Below, one piece after another: positions 16,356 to 24,978 of a stretch of DNA of 44,091 nt (within the stretch, counting starts at the first letter, position 1; each line of letters begins with the position of its first letter). The notes under the pieces are model-generated. The model saw only the letters and a list, made by a program, of their open reading frames with translations. It made no database searches and was not told the origin of the DNA. The position numbers and the translations under genes are program-made. Where the stretch lies: NCBI GenBank assembly GCA_019245115.1, contig JAFARZ010000325.1, positions 1-44,091 on the forward strand, in the 5' to 3' direction. Source of the stretch: Streptosporangiaceae bacterium. Its GTDB lineage: Bacteria; Actinomycetota; Actinomycetes; Streptosporangiales; Streptosporangiaceae.

Positions 16356-18294
16356 GCTGATCCTCCTCAAGGGAACATGGATGGTTCCCCCCAAGCTGTA
16401 AGAAGGGCGTGGCATAGGACGGACGCCGGGTGCGCAGGACCAGCGTCAGGGTCAGGCGTATCCGGGTGGAGGCGGGCAGGCGTACGGTCAGCCACGGCCC
16501 GTCGGCCTCGGCGTGCTGCTCGATGACCGATGGCTCGCCGTGCCCGTAGTCGTACAGGCCGCCGAGCCAGGAACCGTCCGGGCAGGCGGTGTGGCGGACG
16601 GCCTCGATGGTGTGCTCGGCGAACGCGCCGGCCTGCACGATCACCGTGCGGCCCCGTTCCGGGTCGAGGTTGACCAGGTCGACGACGGTGGCCCGCGGGT
16701 CGATGCCGGAAACCAGGGCGGCCACCGAGGCGGGCAGGCCGGGACGCCGCCGGCCGGCATCGTAATAGCGGATCCGGGCCTGCTGGAGCCCTCCGTTGTA
16801 GATCACCTGCGGGCCGCCCCAGGTCAGCTGGACCAGGGCCTCGGTGACCACCGGGTTGCACTGCTGCCACAGGTGGATATCGGCTTCGGCTACGTCGGTG
16901 TCACGGTAGGCCTTCATGCGCGCGAGCCGGTGGCGCACCTGGGCCTGGGCCGCGGCCAGGATCTTCTCCGGGTAGTGCGGGTTGTCGCCGGCCAGGAACG
17001 CGAACCACGGCTCTTCGTGGCCGGCCTCTTCCTTGCTGCGGAAGGAGCGGACGGTCCGCCAGTCGTATCCGGCTTGCTCCCGCAGCTCTTCCAGCCGTTG
17101 CCGGTCGGCCGGGTCGTTGCCGTGGTGCCACAGCGCGATCGGGATGGACGCCAGCATGGGGTTGTAGTCGAACCAGCCGCGGTCACTGTGCCGGTACGGG
17201 ACCAGCAGCGTCGGTGTGGTCGCGGTCTCGGCGAGCTGCGGGTACCACTTGGCCGGGAGCGAGGAGTCCGACTCGGTGAACGCGAGCACCTTGCCGCGAT
17301 CGGTCATCGCGTCCATGGCCGGGCGCAGCAGGTCCAGATAGCCGTCGTCGCCGGTCACCGTGGCGGCGGCCAGCGCCGCGACGGCAGCGGCGCTACCGAC
17401 GCTGTACCAGCCGTGCGGCCAGGACCAGCCGTAGTGCCCGCCGTACCAGCGCCCGTCGAGAACGCTGCCAACCACCCCGTCCGGGCCGGTGTTGTCCGGC
17501 AGGATGCCGCCGTTGGCGGCGGCGCGGTCCCGCCACGCGCCGGCGTACTGCTCGATCCAGTCCCGGTAGCGGGGGTCGCCGGTGGCGATCCAGGCGTTCA
17601 GGACGAGCCCGGTGGCCGCGAGGTTCACCGCGGTGTCCCCCGCGCCCATGCGGGCCGTCATCTCGCCGTTAAGCCGAGGGTCCCGGGCTCGTTCGGGTTC
17701 GGGAGCGCCGTCGGGTACCAGCCAGTCCAGCGGGAAGCCGTAGCTGCGTGCCTCCCGGTCCAGCCAGGGGTAATGGGTCCCGTTGAACAGGCCAGTCCGT
17801 CCGGGGTCTGAGCCGTTGTGCGGACGGCGGATGATGCGGTGTTCCGGGTCGTAGTTGCCGTTCGCGGGATCGACGTACAGCTCGGCGAACCGCACCGCAC
17901 GCCCGGTCCACCTGGCCGGCTCGGCCATGGTCAGGAAGTACAGCAGGAGCAGGCTCTCGCCCTGGTGGAACCAGTCGTACCCGCGCTCGTATTCGTCCTT
18001 CAGCATGCCGAGCTCGGTGAGCTGGGCGGTCACTCCCTCCCAGTGCCGTCCGGCCTCGGCCAGCAGATCGTCCGCCCCGCCGAGCAGGTAGAGCTGCGGC
18101 CAGTTGAAGAACACCTCGTAGAAGTCATCGACACCGTCGCGGGAGGTGAGCGCGTACCGGTAGTTCAGCCGCCCGTCCGCGTCGGTGAAGTCTCGCGCGA
18201 AGCACCGCCAGGCGTCGTCGAGCAGGTCCAGCAGCTCCCGCTCGGCCAGCGCCCAGCCGGGCGGCTCGAGCAAGGGCACCGAGGCTGTGATCAT
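15670..18294 (-). CDS. cytoplasmic putative glycosidase/lyase with (alpha/alpha)-toroid-like N-domain; 3' end runs into the next gene
   Basis: The frame is open for 874 codons, but only the first ~635 (to about 16390) look like natural protein. After that it reads Arg/Pro/Gly-rich out-of-frame sequence of the beta-helix gene, down to a TGA at 15670. No signal peptide. The coding part has repeated aromatic-rich helices (VDDFYEVFFNWPQLYLLGG, YERGYDWFHQGESLLLLYF, GRWYGGHYGWSWPHGWYSVG) typical of an alpha/alpha barrel, and ends with a beta-sandwich-like part (VVDLVNLDPERGRTVIVQAG). I cannot place it in a CAZy family. It starts 1 nt after the permease stop. It probably processes the imported oligosaccharide. 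The missing stop suggests a frameshift or stop-loss near 16380-16420. Confidence 0.7.
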   Translation of the reverse strand: MITASVPLLEPPGWALAERELLDLLDDAWRCFARDFTDADGRLNYRYALTSRDGVDDFYEVFFNWPQLYLLGGADDLLAEAGRHWEGVTAQLTELGMLKDEYERGYDWFHQGESLLLLYFLTMAEPARWTGRAVRFAELYVDPANGNYDPEHRIIRRPHNGSDPGRTGLFNGTHYPWLDREARSYGFPLDWLVPDGAPEPERARDPRLNGEMTARMGAGDTAVNLAATGLVLNAWIATGDPRYRDWIEQYAGAWRDRAAANGGILPDNTGPDGVVGSVLDGRWYGGHYGWSWPHGWYSVGSAAAVAALAAATVTGDDGYLDLLRPAMDAMTDRGKVLAFTESDSSLPAKWYPQLAETATTPTLLVPYRHSDRGWFDYNPMLASIPIALWHHGNDPADRQRLEELREQAGYDWRTVRSFRSKEEAGHEEPWFAFLAGDNPHYPEKILAAAQAQVRHRLARMKAYRDTDVAEADIHLWQQCNPVVTEALVQLTWGGPQVIYNGGLQQARIRYYDAGRRRPGLPASVAALVSGIDPRATVVDLVNLDPERGRTVIVQAGAFAEHTIEAVRHTACPDGSWLGGLYDYGHGEPSVIEQHAEADGPWLTVRLPASTRIRLTLTLVLRTRRPSYATPFLQLGGNHPCSLEEDQHVSSRETSRRPRRGRRRVSAAGADGWSGACRSGERQAHLTRRQPVCVAGRWSPCRRPRASRADGAPAVGQLGRGGAHGRGHVPADSAAPLHQRRLRPERPHDHLRGAQGPARGDDRRPAGHRLDAAEPGEQHLGGQRRDRDQHPSAVRQRRGGTTGGGLGAAVGFHLHLDRDDLHRLVAELPGRTVRSEPDRRGERRLLHRPVRAGPVDQRRHDHDAAAGLGQQHVWL

Positions 18295-18295
18295 G

Positions 18296-19249
18296 TCACT
18301 CCTTGCTGGCGCCAGCCAGCAAGCCGGCGATCAGGAAGCGCTGGGCGAACAGGAACACGATCAGCACCGGGCTGATCGCGAGCAGGGTCGCCAGCGCCAG
18401 TTCGGGACGCAGCACCGTGGCGGTGCCGGCGGTCGGGTTGAACTGCGGGACGTTGTTCAGCAGCAACCCCAGGCCCACCTGGACCGGGTACTGGTTGCTT
18501 TCCGGCAGCATCACGTAGGGCAGGAAGTAGTTGGTCCAGTTCGCCACGAAACTGAAGAACCCCACCAGTGCGATGACCGGCACGGCCAGAGGCAGCGCGA
18601 TGCGGCGGAACACTCCGAACTCCGTGGCGCCGTCGATCCGCGCGGCGGCCAGCAGGTCGCGCGGCAGCGCGGTGCTGAAGTAGATGTAGGTCAGGTAGAC
18701 GCCGAACGGGTAGAACGCGTACGGCAGCACCACCGACCACATCGACCCGATCAGGTGCACCGCGTTGATTTCGAGAAACAGCGGGATGACCAGGGTCGTG
18801 GCCGGCATGAGCATGACCACCAGCGTGGTGACCAGCAGCACCCGCCTGCCGCGGAACTCGGTCATCGCCAGTGCGTATCCGGCCGGTATGCCTACGATCA
18901 GCGTGATCACCAGCGCGAAGAACGCGTACAGCGTCGAGTTGCGCAGCCACAGCAGGACGGCGTCGCCCTGGAAGCCGGTCAGCGCGTCCCAGTTCTCCCG
19001 CAGCGCGTGCCATGATCCGAACGACAGCGGGTTGTCCTGGACGAGCTGCGTGTCCGTCTTCGTGGCGGCCAGCAGCAGCCAGAGCACCGGCAGCACGAAG
19101 AACACTCCGAAGGCGAGCAGCAGCAGCCCGGGGAGTATCTGGCCGGTGCGCGCCGGGCGGCGCTGGTAGCGGGGCCTGGGGCGCCTGGGGTCTGGAGCGC
19201 GGGGAGTGACCCGGCTTCCGCTCCTGGGCACAGTGGTGTCAGTCGGCAT
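18296..19249 (-). CDS. CUT1 sugar ABC transporter permease (MalG type)
   Basis: 317 aa with an Arg/Pro-rich cytoplasmic start and six TM segments. The EAA loop that docks the ATPase reads DLLAAARIDGATEFGVFRRI in the second half, followed by PLAVPVIALVGFFSFVANW, as in MalG-like permeases. It imports a mono- or oligosaccharide together with the partner permease at 19239 and the lipoprotein at 20099. The start overlaps the upstream permease by 11 nt, and the stop is 1 nt from the next gene. No ATPase gene is in the operon; actinomycete CUT1 systems usually share one encoded elsewhere (MsiK type). Confidence 0.9.
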   Translation of the reverse strand: MPTDTTVPRSGSRVTPRAPDPRRPRPRYQRRPARTGQILPGLLLLAFGVFFVLPVLWLLLAATKTDTQLVQDNPLSFGSWHALRENWDALTGFQGDAVLLWLRNSTLYAFFALVITLIVGIPAGYALAMTEFRGRRVLLVTTLVVMLMPATTLVIPLFLEINAVHLIGSMWSVVLPYAFYPFGVYLTYIYFSTALPRDLLAAARIDGATEFGVFRRIALPLAVPVIALVGFFSFVANWTNYFLPYVMLPESNQYPVQVGLGLLLNNVPQFNPTAGTATVLRPELALATLLAISPVLIVFLFAQRFLIAGLLAGASKE

Positions 19250-20102
19250 CGAAGAATCTCGATCGGGTCACGAACACCGCGGCTACCACGAGCGAGACCA
19301 CAAGGAGCTCGACGGAGATCGCGGCGGCGTAATTGACGTTGTTGTTCTGGAACGCGAAGTCATAGGACAGCTGGTTCAGCGAGTAATCACGACCCGCCAC
19401 CCCGTTGCTGGCCTGCGAGATCAGCTGAGGCTCGACGAACAGCTGGGTACCGGCCGCGAACGCCAGGATCACCATGTACACGATCCATTTGCGCAGCATC
19501 GGGATCTGGATGCGGCGGGCCACCTGCCAGCCATTGGAGCCGTCGATACGCGCGGCATCGATGACGTCGAGCGGGATGTTGTTCAGCGCTCCGTACATCA
19601 CCACGATCCAGCCGCCGGCGCCGGTCCAGAACGCGATCATCGCGAACAGGATCGCCAGGTGGCCCGGCTCGATGACCAGGCCGAATGTGCCGTAGCCGAG
19701 CAGGCGGAGGAACGAGGCGGCCGGGCTGACGGTCGGGTCGAGCATGAACAGCCAGACCATTACGCTGGCCGCGCCGGCCAGCGCCCCCGGGAGGTAGTAC
19801 AGGAAGCGCACCAGCCGGCTGATCCGGCGGGCCGGCAGCTGGTGCAGCACCAGCGCCAGCCCGGTGACGAACACCACGAGCGCGACCAGCCAGATCACCA
19901 GGTAGAGCCCGACATGCTCGACGGCGGGCAGGTACCGGAAGTCCCGCGCCGCGGCCGTGAAGTTGGACAGCCCCGCCCAGTAGTTGCTCGTGCTGGTGAA
20001 CGCGAAGTAGATCGCGTAGCCGACCGGCACGATCCCGAACGCGGCCAGCAGGACCAGGTAGCCGGCCACGAAGGCGTGGCCGGCCCTTGGCGCGAACTTC
20101 AC
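19239..20102 (-). CDS. CUT1 sugar ABC transporter permease (MalF type)
   Basis: 287 aa from GTG 20102, which overlaps the binding-protein stop by 4 nt (GTGA). The reading frame is open far upstream, but that part is out-of-frame shadow of the binding-protein gene. Six TM segments are present; the first is FVAGYLVLLAAFGIVPVGYA. The EAA loop reads NNIPLDVIDAARIDGSNGWQ followed by VARRIQIPML. It pairs with the MalG-type permease as the membrane channel for sugar import. The tail ends VFVTRSRFFDAD. Translational coupling to both neighbours fits stoichiometric assembly. Confidence 0.9.
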   Translation of the reverse strand: MKFAPRAGHAFVAGYLVLLAAFGIVPVGYAIYFAFTSTSNYWAGLSNFTAAARDFRYLPAVEHVGLYLVIWLVALVVFVTGLALVLHQLPARRISRLVRFLYYLPGALAGAASVMVWLFMLDPTVSPAASFLRLLGYGTFGLVIEPGHLAILFAMIAFWTGAGGWIVVMYGALNNIPLDVIDAARIDGSNGWQVARRIQIPMLRKWIVYMVILAFAAGTQLFVEPQLISQASNGVAGRDYSLNQLSYDFAFQNNNVNYAAAISVELLVVSLVVAAVFVTRSRFFDAD

Positions 20103-21493
20103 TGGCTTACCTGATAGCCGTCCGCCTGGGCATGCTGGGCGATCGCCGACTGCCAGGCGGGCAGCATCGAGACGATCGACTTGCCCGCGGTCAGGCCCGG
20201 ATCGACGGTGGCGGCCCAGATCGCTTCCTGGCTGAACTGACCGTATCCCCAGCCGGACCACACCTGGCCGGCGGCCTGCTGGAGGACCGCGGAGATATCG
20301 GATGCGTAGTAGCCGGACTTCGCCTGGTTGGCCAGCCACGCCGTGGCCGCCGGAGCGTACGCCGGGTAACCCGGAGCCAGGTCGGCCTGGTAGCCGTTGT
20401 CCGTGGTCACCCAGGTGAGGAAATCGACCGCCTCGCGCAGATGCGCCGAGTGGGCCGACAGCAGCCACGTCCCTCCGCCGACGTTGCCGGTGCTGGGCGA
20501 GGCCGACCCGGGCCACTGCGGGATCGGCGCGATCGCGATCTGTCCCTTGGGCGTGTTCAGGCCGGAGGGGGTGTTGAACACCGCCCCGCCGAACCACGCC
20601 GGACCCGGCAGCATCAGGACCTTTCCCTTCTCGCTCTTGGTGAACGCCGTGCTGAACACGCCCAGCCTGGACATCGAGCCGGCCTTGATCAGCGTGTCCA
20701 GCAGCGACGCCATCCGGGTGCAATCCGGGCTGGTGACGTTCACCGACACCGCGCGCAGGCCGGTGATGCCGTTGGCCTGGCACTGGCTGGCCCACATGTA
20801 GATCTCCGGGGTGAAGGTGTCCCCCGCGTTGCCCACGATGTAGCCAGGGTGCTGCCTGGCGACCTCTTCGCCGAGCTGCTGGTACTGCGGCCACGTCGTG
20901 GGTACCTGGTAGCCCCACTGCTTCATCAGCGTCGCGTTGTACCACAGCACGACCATGGCCAGGTCGTTGCGCAGGCAGTACACCTTGCCGTTCACGGTGC
21001 ACGGATCCAGCGCTCCAGTGGCGAAGTTGCTCAGGGTCGAGTTCGGGATCAGGCCCTCGTTCAGCGGCGCGGCGAACCCGGCGCTCACCGCCCAGCTGAG
21101 CTCGTTATTCTGGGTGCTCCACACCACATCCGGCCAGCCGGTGCCGGTGCGGTTGTACAGGTCGACCTTCGTCTGCAGCGAGTTGGAGCCGTTGGCGTCG
21201 CCGTCGTAGCTGACGATATGCAGCTTCACGTCCGGATGAGCCTTCTGATAAGCCTGCGCGGCGGGCATGCGGGTGGAGTCGACCCACACCGTCAGCGGGC
21301 CGGAAGACTGCGGCGCCTGCGTGAAACCGTCTTTCATACCCCCGGAAGAATGTCCGCCTCCTGACGAGCTCCCGTTCCCGCACGCGGCGACGGTTCCCGC
21401 CACTAGCGCGGCAACGCCGACGGCGGCCGCGAGCCGCGTGCGCGACGGTCTCAGCTGGCTCAGCGCGCGTACAGCGCGGATGACCAGGGCCAT
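20099..21493 (-). CDS. extracellular sugar-binding lipoprotein of ABC transporter
   Basis: About 464 aa. GGAGGGG lies five bases before ATG 21493; the frame is open to 21553. A lipoprotein signal ends in the lipobox VAAC (Cys about residue 38), followed by a Gly/Ser-rich tether. The body matches family 1 solute-binding proteins (segment PLTVWVDSTRMPAAQAYQ, then DVKLHIVSYDG, then a WYNATLMKQWGYQVPTTWPQ hallmark and an ANQAKSGYY/LQQAAGQVW C-domain). It captures oligosaccharide outside the cell for the two permeases downstream. First gene of the operon; divergent from the GntR regulator at 21704. Confidence 0.9.
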   Translation of the reverse strand: MALVIRAVRALSQLRPSRTRLAAAVGVAALVAGTVAACGNGSSSGGGHSSGGMKDGFTQAPQSSGPLTVWVDSTRMPAAQAYQKAHPDVKLHIVSYDGDANGSNSLQTKVDLYNRTGTGWPDVVWSTQNNELSWAVSAGFAAPLNEGLIPNSTLSNFATGALDPCTVNGKVYCLRNDLAMVVLWYNATLMKQWGYQVPTTWPQYQQLGEEVARQHPGYIVGNAGDTFTPEIYMWASQCQANGITGLRAVSVNVTSPDCTRMASLLDTLIKAGSMSRLGVFSTAFTKSEKGKVLMLPGPAWFGGAVFNTPSGLNTPKGQIAIAPIPQWPGSASPSTGNVGGGTWLLSAHSAHLREAVDFLTWVTTDNGYQADLAPGYPAYAPAATAWLANQAKSGYYASDISAVLQQAAGQVWSGWGYGQFSQEAIWAATVDPGLTAGKSIVSMLPAWQSAIAQHAQADGYQVSQ

Positions 21494-21634
21494 AGCTACC
21501 CCTCCACTACGTCGTGCGGTCGCCCTGGCCGCCGGACGACGGGAGGACAACAAAGATGGCCTGATGTGTAGTACTTATCGTGTTCATGCCTGGCTTATGG
21601 GGTATTAGGATCCAGGTCTGACAAATAGTCAAGT

Positions 21635-21653
21635 AGATAAGTCATACTTATCT
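21635..21653. promoter_or_regulatory. palindromic operator in the GntR/binding-protein divergent region
   Basis: AGATAAG-TCATA-CTTATCT is a perfect 7-bp inverted repeat with a 5-nt centre. The inner TAAGTCATACTTA fits the GT-N-AC type sites bound by FadR-subfamily GntR proteins. It lies 51 nt before the regulator start and about 140 nt from the lipoprotein start, in an AT-rich stretch holding both promoters. A half-site CTTATC recurs near 21574. Confidence 0.7.
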
Positions 21654-21703
21654 TTGCTCCCTTGGCCGTCATAGGTAAGATCGGCCAGCAAAGGGAGAAT
21701 GGT

Positions 21704-22468
21704 GTGACCGGTGATCAGACGGAGATAGCAGCGGCCGACGAGGCAGAACGCGGGGCATCTGGTGTCTACCGGCCCGGCTACGAACTGGCGGCGGAACAGA
21801 TCCTGCAGATGATCGGCGACCTCGCGCTGCGTCCGGGCGACCGGATGCCCACGGAAAAGGAACTGGCCTCCCGCCTGGGCACCAGCCGCACCGTGGTCCG
21901 CGAAGCGATCAAGATCCTCTCGGCGACCGGCCGGGTCAGCGCCCAGAAGGGCCGTGGCCTGTACGTCGCCGACAGCGAGAGCATGCTCGGCGCCAGGCGG
22001 TGGGGCGGATTCTTCGTGCCCACCAACCTCGACCACATATTCATGCTGTTCGAGTTCCGGCGCCTCCAGGAGACACAGGCCGCCACGCTCGCCGCCACCC
22101 GCGCCCGCCCGTCAGAGCTACGGGTGATCGAAACCGCGGTCCAGACCTGCCGCAACGGCTACACCAGTGGAAACAACTCCCAGTTCGACCAGGGCGACGA
22201 TGCCTTCCACCTCGGCGTCGCCGCCGCCTCGCACAACTTCTTCCTCGTTTCCGCGGTTCGCGAGGCACGCATGCTGCAGCGCCAGGCCAGCGTCATCGGC
22301 CTGCGCGGGCTCGGCGGCCACGCCCGCGCCGCAGTCGGCGAACATGAGGCGATCTACCGCGCGATCCGGGACGGGGATCCGGAAGCGGCCGCGCAGGCCA
22401 CATCAGTTCACCTCGACAACACCCTCGAGGACTACCGCCGCGAAATCCAGCGCCGCGTGTTCGGCTGA
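21704..22468 (+). CDS. FadR-subfamily GntR transcriptional regulator
   Basis: About 254 aa from GTG 21704, which follows AAGGGAGA at a 5-nt spacing; a TTG at 21662 is possible but has no ribosome site. The N-terminal winged helix reads LAAEQILQMIGDLALRPGDRMPTEKELASRLGTSRTVVREAIKILSATGRV in pieces typical of GntR. The C-terminal all-helical FCD-type effector domain follows (FEFRRLQETQAATLAATRAR ... DDAFHLGVAAASHN ... GEHEAIYRAIRDGDPEAAA). It is divergent from the sugar-transport operon and probably represses it until a sugar acid or oligosaccharide is bound. Confidence 0.9.
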   Translation: MTGDQTEIAAADEAERGASGVYRPGYELAAEQILQMIGDLALRPGDRMPTEKELASRLGTSRTVVREAIKILSATGRVSAQKGRGLYVADSESMLGARRWGGFFVPTNLDHIFMLFEFRRLQETQAATLAATRARPSELRVIETAVQTCRNGYTSGNNSQFDQGDDAFHLGVAAASHNFFLVSAVREARMLQRQASVIGLRGLGGHARAAVGEHEAIYRAIRDGDPEAAAQATSVHLDNTLEDYRREIQRRVFG

Positions 22469-22987
22469 GGACCCGTGCGGCCGCGTGGAAATAAAACGTA
22501 CGAATAGGCAACATTTCAAAACAAATCGAGTTTGCGGCGTATCATGGGCGGGCGCCGGTTTTGCCGGGATATGACCGCTATGTGGCGGTGGCTGCGGTGC
22601 GCAACGCGGAAAGAAAGGGGTTTCGTGGAAGATTGGGCGCCGGTTTCCGGTACCTTTTCTTCCAGAGGACCCTTTCCTTCCGCATGATAGCCGGTCCATG
22701 TGCCCGCTATGTGGCAATACGCGCAGTTCGGCAGGCTGGCTAGCGCACTCTAGGGGCTTATCGATCACGCCGGTCACGCGGTCTGCTGCCATTTAGGGTC
22801 AACGCCGCCCCGTCCGGAGTCCAGTTGGCCCCTCGTAGGAATTGGCGCGTTCTGCCCTGTGCTGGGGGTGGAGTCACGCCCCATCATGGTACTGGGAGTC
22901 CTTCGCCGAGCCGGCCACCGTGCACCACCTGCGGCTTTCGGCGTCCTGCTCCCATGGTTCGCACGGGTTACTTATACGGAGGCATCC
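22469..22987. other. 520-nt intergenic region with imperfect direct repeats
   Basis: CGCTATGTGGC occurs at about 22577 and 22706 in similar contexts (both followed by a GCGGT/GCAGT(T)CG motif), so a ~30-bp segment appears duplicated about 128 bp apart. On the plus strand a short open frame carries both copies as RYVAVAAVRNA and RYVAIRAVRQA. I do not accept it as a gene. The promoter of the secreted protein at 22988 must lie in the right-hand part. Confidence 0.4.
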
Positions 22988-23629
22988 ATGACTATCAGCA
23001 TGCTCGTCCGCCGGGCAGCCGCGATCGGAGCGGCCGTCATCGCCGTCTCCGGGGTCATCGCCGGCCCCGCACTGGCATCGGCTCCCCGCGCCCCCGCACC
23101 CAGGCATGTCCTGGAGAGGCAGGGCATGTACGTGGCGGGCTTCGACGCCGCGGTCGCCAAGGCCCACGGCTACAAGATCGTCACCTACGCCAACGGCGAC
23201 ATGCAGGCGGTGCCTATCAATCCCAGGTCCGGCCTCCCCAAGGGGACGCTGCTGGTGAAGGCATCAGCGCCGAAGGGAACCATCAGGCCCGACGATAGCG
23301 GCTACAGCAAAGAATACGGCGACTGCGGCGACTCGTGGATCTACGGCTACCAGATCGGTGCCCATAAGATCGACCTCGAGAGCGGCTTCGACGTCGTCCT
23401 GCCGGCGGTGAAATATAGGTGGACGATCCTGCTTACCGACTTTAACGGGGACTCTGAGCAGGGCGACTCCGGATGGCTGGCCGAAGATTCCAGCTGGTCA
23501 GGCGAATGGAACGATCTCACTCAGTATGAGTGGACCAATGACCAAGTGGAAAACAGCAGCTACGCCGAACTGACAGATGGCGAGATCTGCTTTAGCACAG
23601 GTCCCATGATTACCTTCAACACGAACTGA
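22988..23629 (+). CDS. small secreted protein, unknown function
   Basis: 213 aa; ATG 22988 follows GGAGG at the right spacing. A classical signal peptide (MLVRRAAAIGAAVIAVSGVIAGPALA) precedes a mature chain of about 180 residues rich in Gly, Asp, Trp and Tyr. Two cysteines (YGDCGDSW and GEICFSTG) could form one disulphide. The mature part is predicted mostly beta. I do not recognise a family. It stands alone between the GntR gene and an ABC operon, with its own terminator. Confidence 0.7.
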   Translation: MTISMLVRRAAAIGAAVIAVSGVIAGPALASAPRAPAPRHVLERQGMYVAGFDAAVAKAHGYKIVTYANGDMQAVPINPRSGLPKGTLLVKASAPKGTIRPDDSGYSKEYGDCGDSWIYGYQIGAHKIDLESGFDVVLPAVKYRWTILLTDFNGDSEQGDSGWLAEDSSWSGEWNDLTQYEWTNDQVENSSYAELTDGEICFSTGPMITFNTN

Positions 23630-23994
23630 CCATACGTCCTCAGTACCGGCTCGCCGGCCTGGGCGGAATCCGCCCCAGGCCGGCGTTCCCTCGCGGGCGC
23701 CTGCGAACTTGCGGCCGCATTCCTGAGGAGCTGGTGGGGCGAGCCGCCGGCTCCGCCCTTCGCATGACACATAGATCGCGATGAGTGTGGCGGCGCTCGA
23801 TCGTCTGAAAGGCGGTAAGGGCGCCGCGAGGGCGCTGTGCGTGCTGCCCCGCCGCGGCAGGCCACGGCGCGGCGCTGTTCACCGGGCTAACCCGCAGCCG
23901 GACTAGCCGACGGCCTGCCGGCAGCGAATATGCTGCCAAAACATGCTGTTCGTTTACCTAGTCTTAAATCACCATCAACGCACACTTCAGCTGC
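23630..23994. other. intergenic region before the ABC/phosphoesterase operon
   Basis: It contains the terminator at 23652-23685. The rest is GC-rich with small inverted repeats, then a distinctly AT-richer patch from 23930 to 23990 (repeated ATGCTG, then TTTACC...CTTAAATC) that probably carries the promoter of the operon starting near 23995. No gene was seen. Confidence 0.4.
23652..23685 (+). terminator. terminator of the secreted-protein gene
   Basis: CGCCGGCCTGGGCGG (23652-23666) and its complement (23670-23685, one extra C) form a 15-bp stem around a 3-nt loop, starting 22 nt after the stop codon. Confidence 0.75.
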
Positions 23995-24978
23995 ATGCAT
24001 GAGTGTTTCTGTGTGCTTACTGAAGACGTCACGAGTAGGTCCCGCACGGTGCGGGCTCGCGGGCTCACGAAGTGTTTCGGTGATGTCGTCGCGCTCGACG
24101 GTGTCGATCTGGACGTCGTAGCCGGGCAGATTCACGGGATCGTGGGCCCGAACGGCGCGGGTAAGACGACGCTGTTCAGCATCCTGCTCGGCCTCGCCGC
24201 CGCGGACAGCGGCACCCTTGAGGTCCTGGGCGTGCCGGTCGGGCGGGCCCTCGCGGCGCCCGATGGTGTCGCGGGCTTTGTCGACGGCCCCGGGCTGTAT
24301 CCCGCGCTGACCGCCCGGGGAAATCTTGCCGCGCTGGCCGCTCTCCGCGGTCCCGGTGTGCGCACGGCGGGGATCGACGAGGTCCTCCAGCAGGTCGGGC
24401 TCACCGATGTCGCCGACGACAAGGTGCGTGGTTTTTCTCTCGGCATGCGCCAGCGGCTCGGGCTTGCCGCCGCGCTGATCACCAGGCCGCGCCTGCTCGT
24501 GCTCGACGAGCCGGCCAACGGCCTCGACCCGGCCGGCAAGAGGCATGTGCACAACACCCTCGTCCGGCTCGCGGCGGACGGGGCCACGATCCTCCTGTCC
24601 AGCCACCGGATGGATGACCTGGCGGCGATGTGCTCCGAAGTCACCATCCTCTCGACCGGACGGGTCGTCTTCTCCGGGCCGCTGAACAAGCTCGCCGGAG
24701 AGAACCGTGAGCTCGACTACCGGCTGCGGACCTCCGACGCCGGCGCCACGCTCCGGGTGGCCGCCGAGACGGACGGAATCAGCGTGGTCGATGACACGGG
24801 TATCCGGCCGGACCCCGAGGTGATCGTGGTGCGCGCGATGGTGTCCGATCTCGACGAACTGGTGCCGCGACTTGTTCGCGCGGGCATCGCGGTGCGCGAA
24901 CTGGCGCCCGTGATCTCGCCGCTGGAGTCAGCGTTCCTCGCCCTCACCGATCAGCCGGAGCAGGAGTCCAGCCGATGA
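23995..24978 (+). CDS. ABC transporter ATP-binding protein (ABC-2 exporter type)
   Basis: 327 aa if ATG 23995 is used; GTG 24013 is also plausible, and neither has a clear ribosome site. Walker A GPNGAGKTT lies at residues 51-59. The signature FSLGMRQRL, Walker B LLVLDEPANGLDP and switch His (LLSSH) are all intact, so it is a competent ATPase. The C-terminal ~80 residues form the regulatory domain usual in ABC-2 (CcmA-like) exporters. The stop overlaps the permease start by 4 nt (ATGA). It powers the permease downstream; substrate unknown. Confidence 0.9.
   Translation: MHECFCVLTEDVTSRSRTVRARGLTKCFGDVVALDGVDLDVVAGQIHGIVGPNGAGKTTLFSILLGLAAADSGTLEVLGVPVGRALAAPDGVAGFVDGPGLYPALTARGNLAALAALRGPGVRTAGIDEVLQQVGLTDVADDKVRGFSLGMRQRLGLAAALITRPRLLVLDEPANGLDPAGKRHVHNTLVRLAADGATILLSSHRMDDLAAMCSEVTILSTGRVVFSGPLNKLAGENRELDYRLRTSDAGATLRVAAETDGISVVDDTGIRPDPEVIVVRAMVSDLDELVPRLVRAGIAVRELAPVISPLESAFLALTDQPEQESSR

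Noticed and set aside
16513..17811. 432-codon plus-strand open frame
   Set aside because: Antisense shadow of the cytoplasmic glycosidase-like gene.
19239..21002. Long 587-codon version of the MalF-type permease
   Set aside because: The first ~300 codons are an out-of-frame shadow of the binding-protein gene; the real start is GTG 20102, coupled by GTGA.
20087..21364. 425-codon plus-strand open frame
   Set aside because: Antisense shadow of the sugar-binding lipoprotein gene; no motif.
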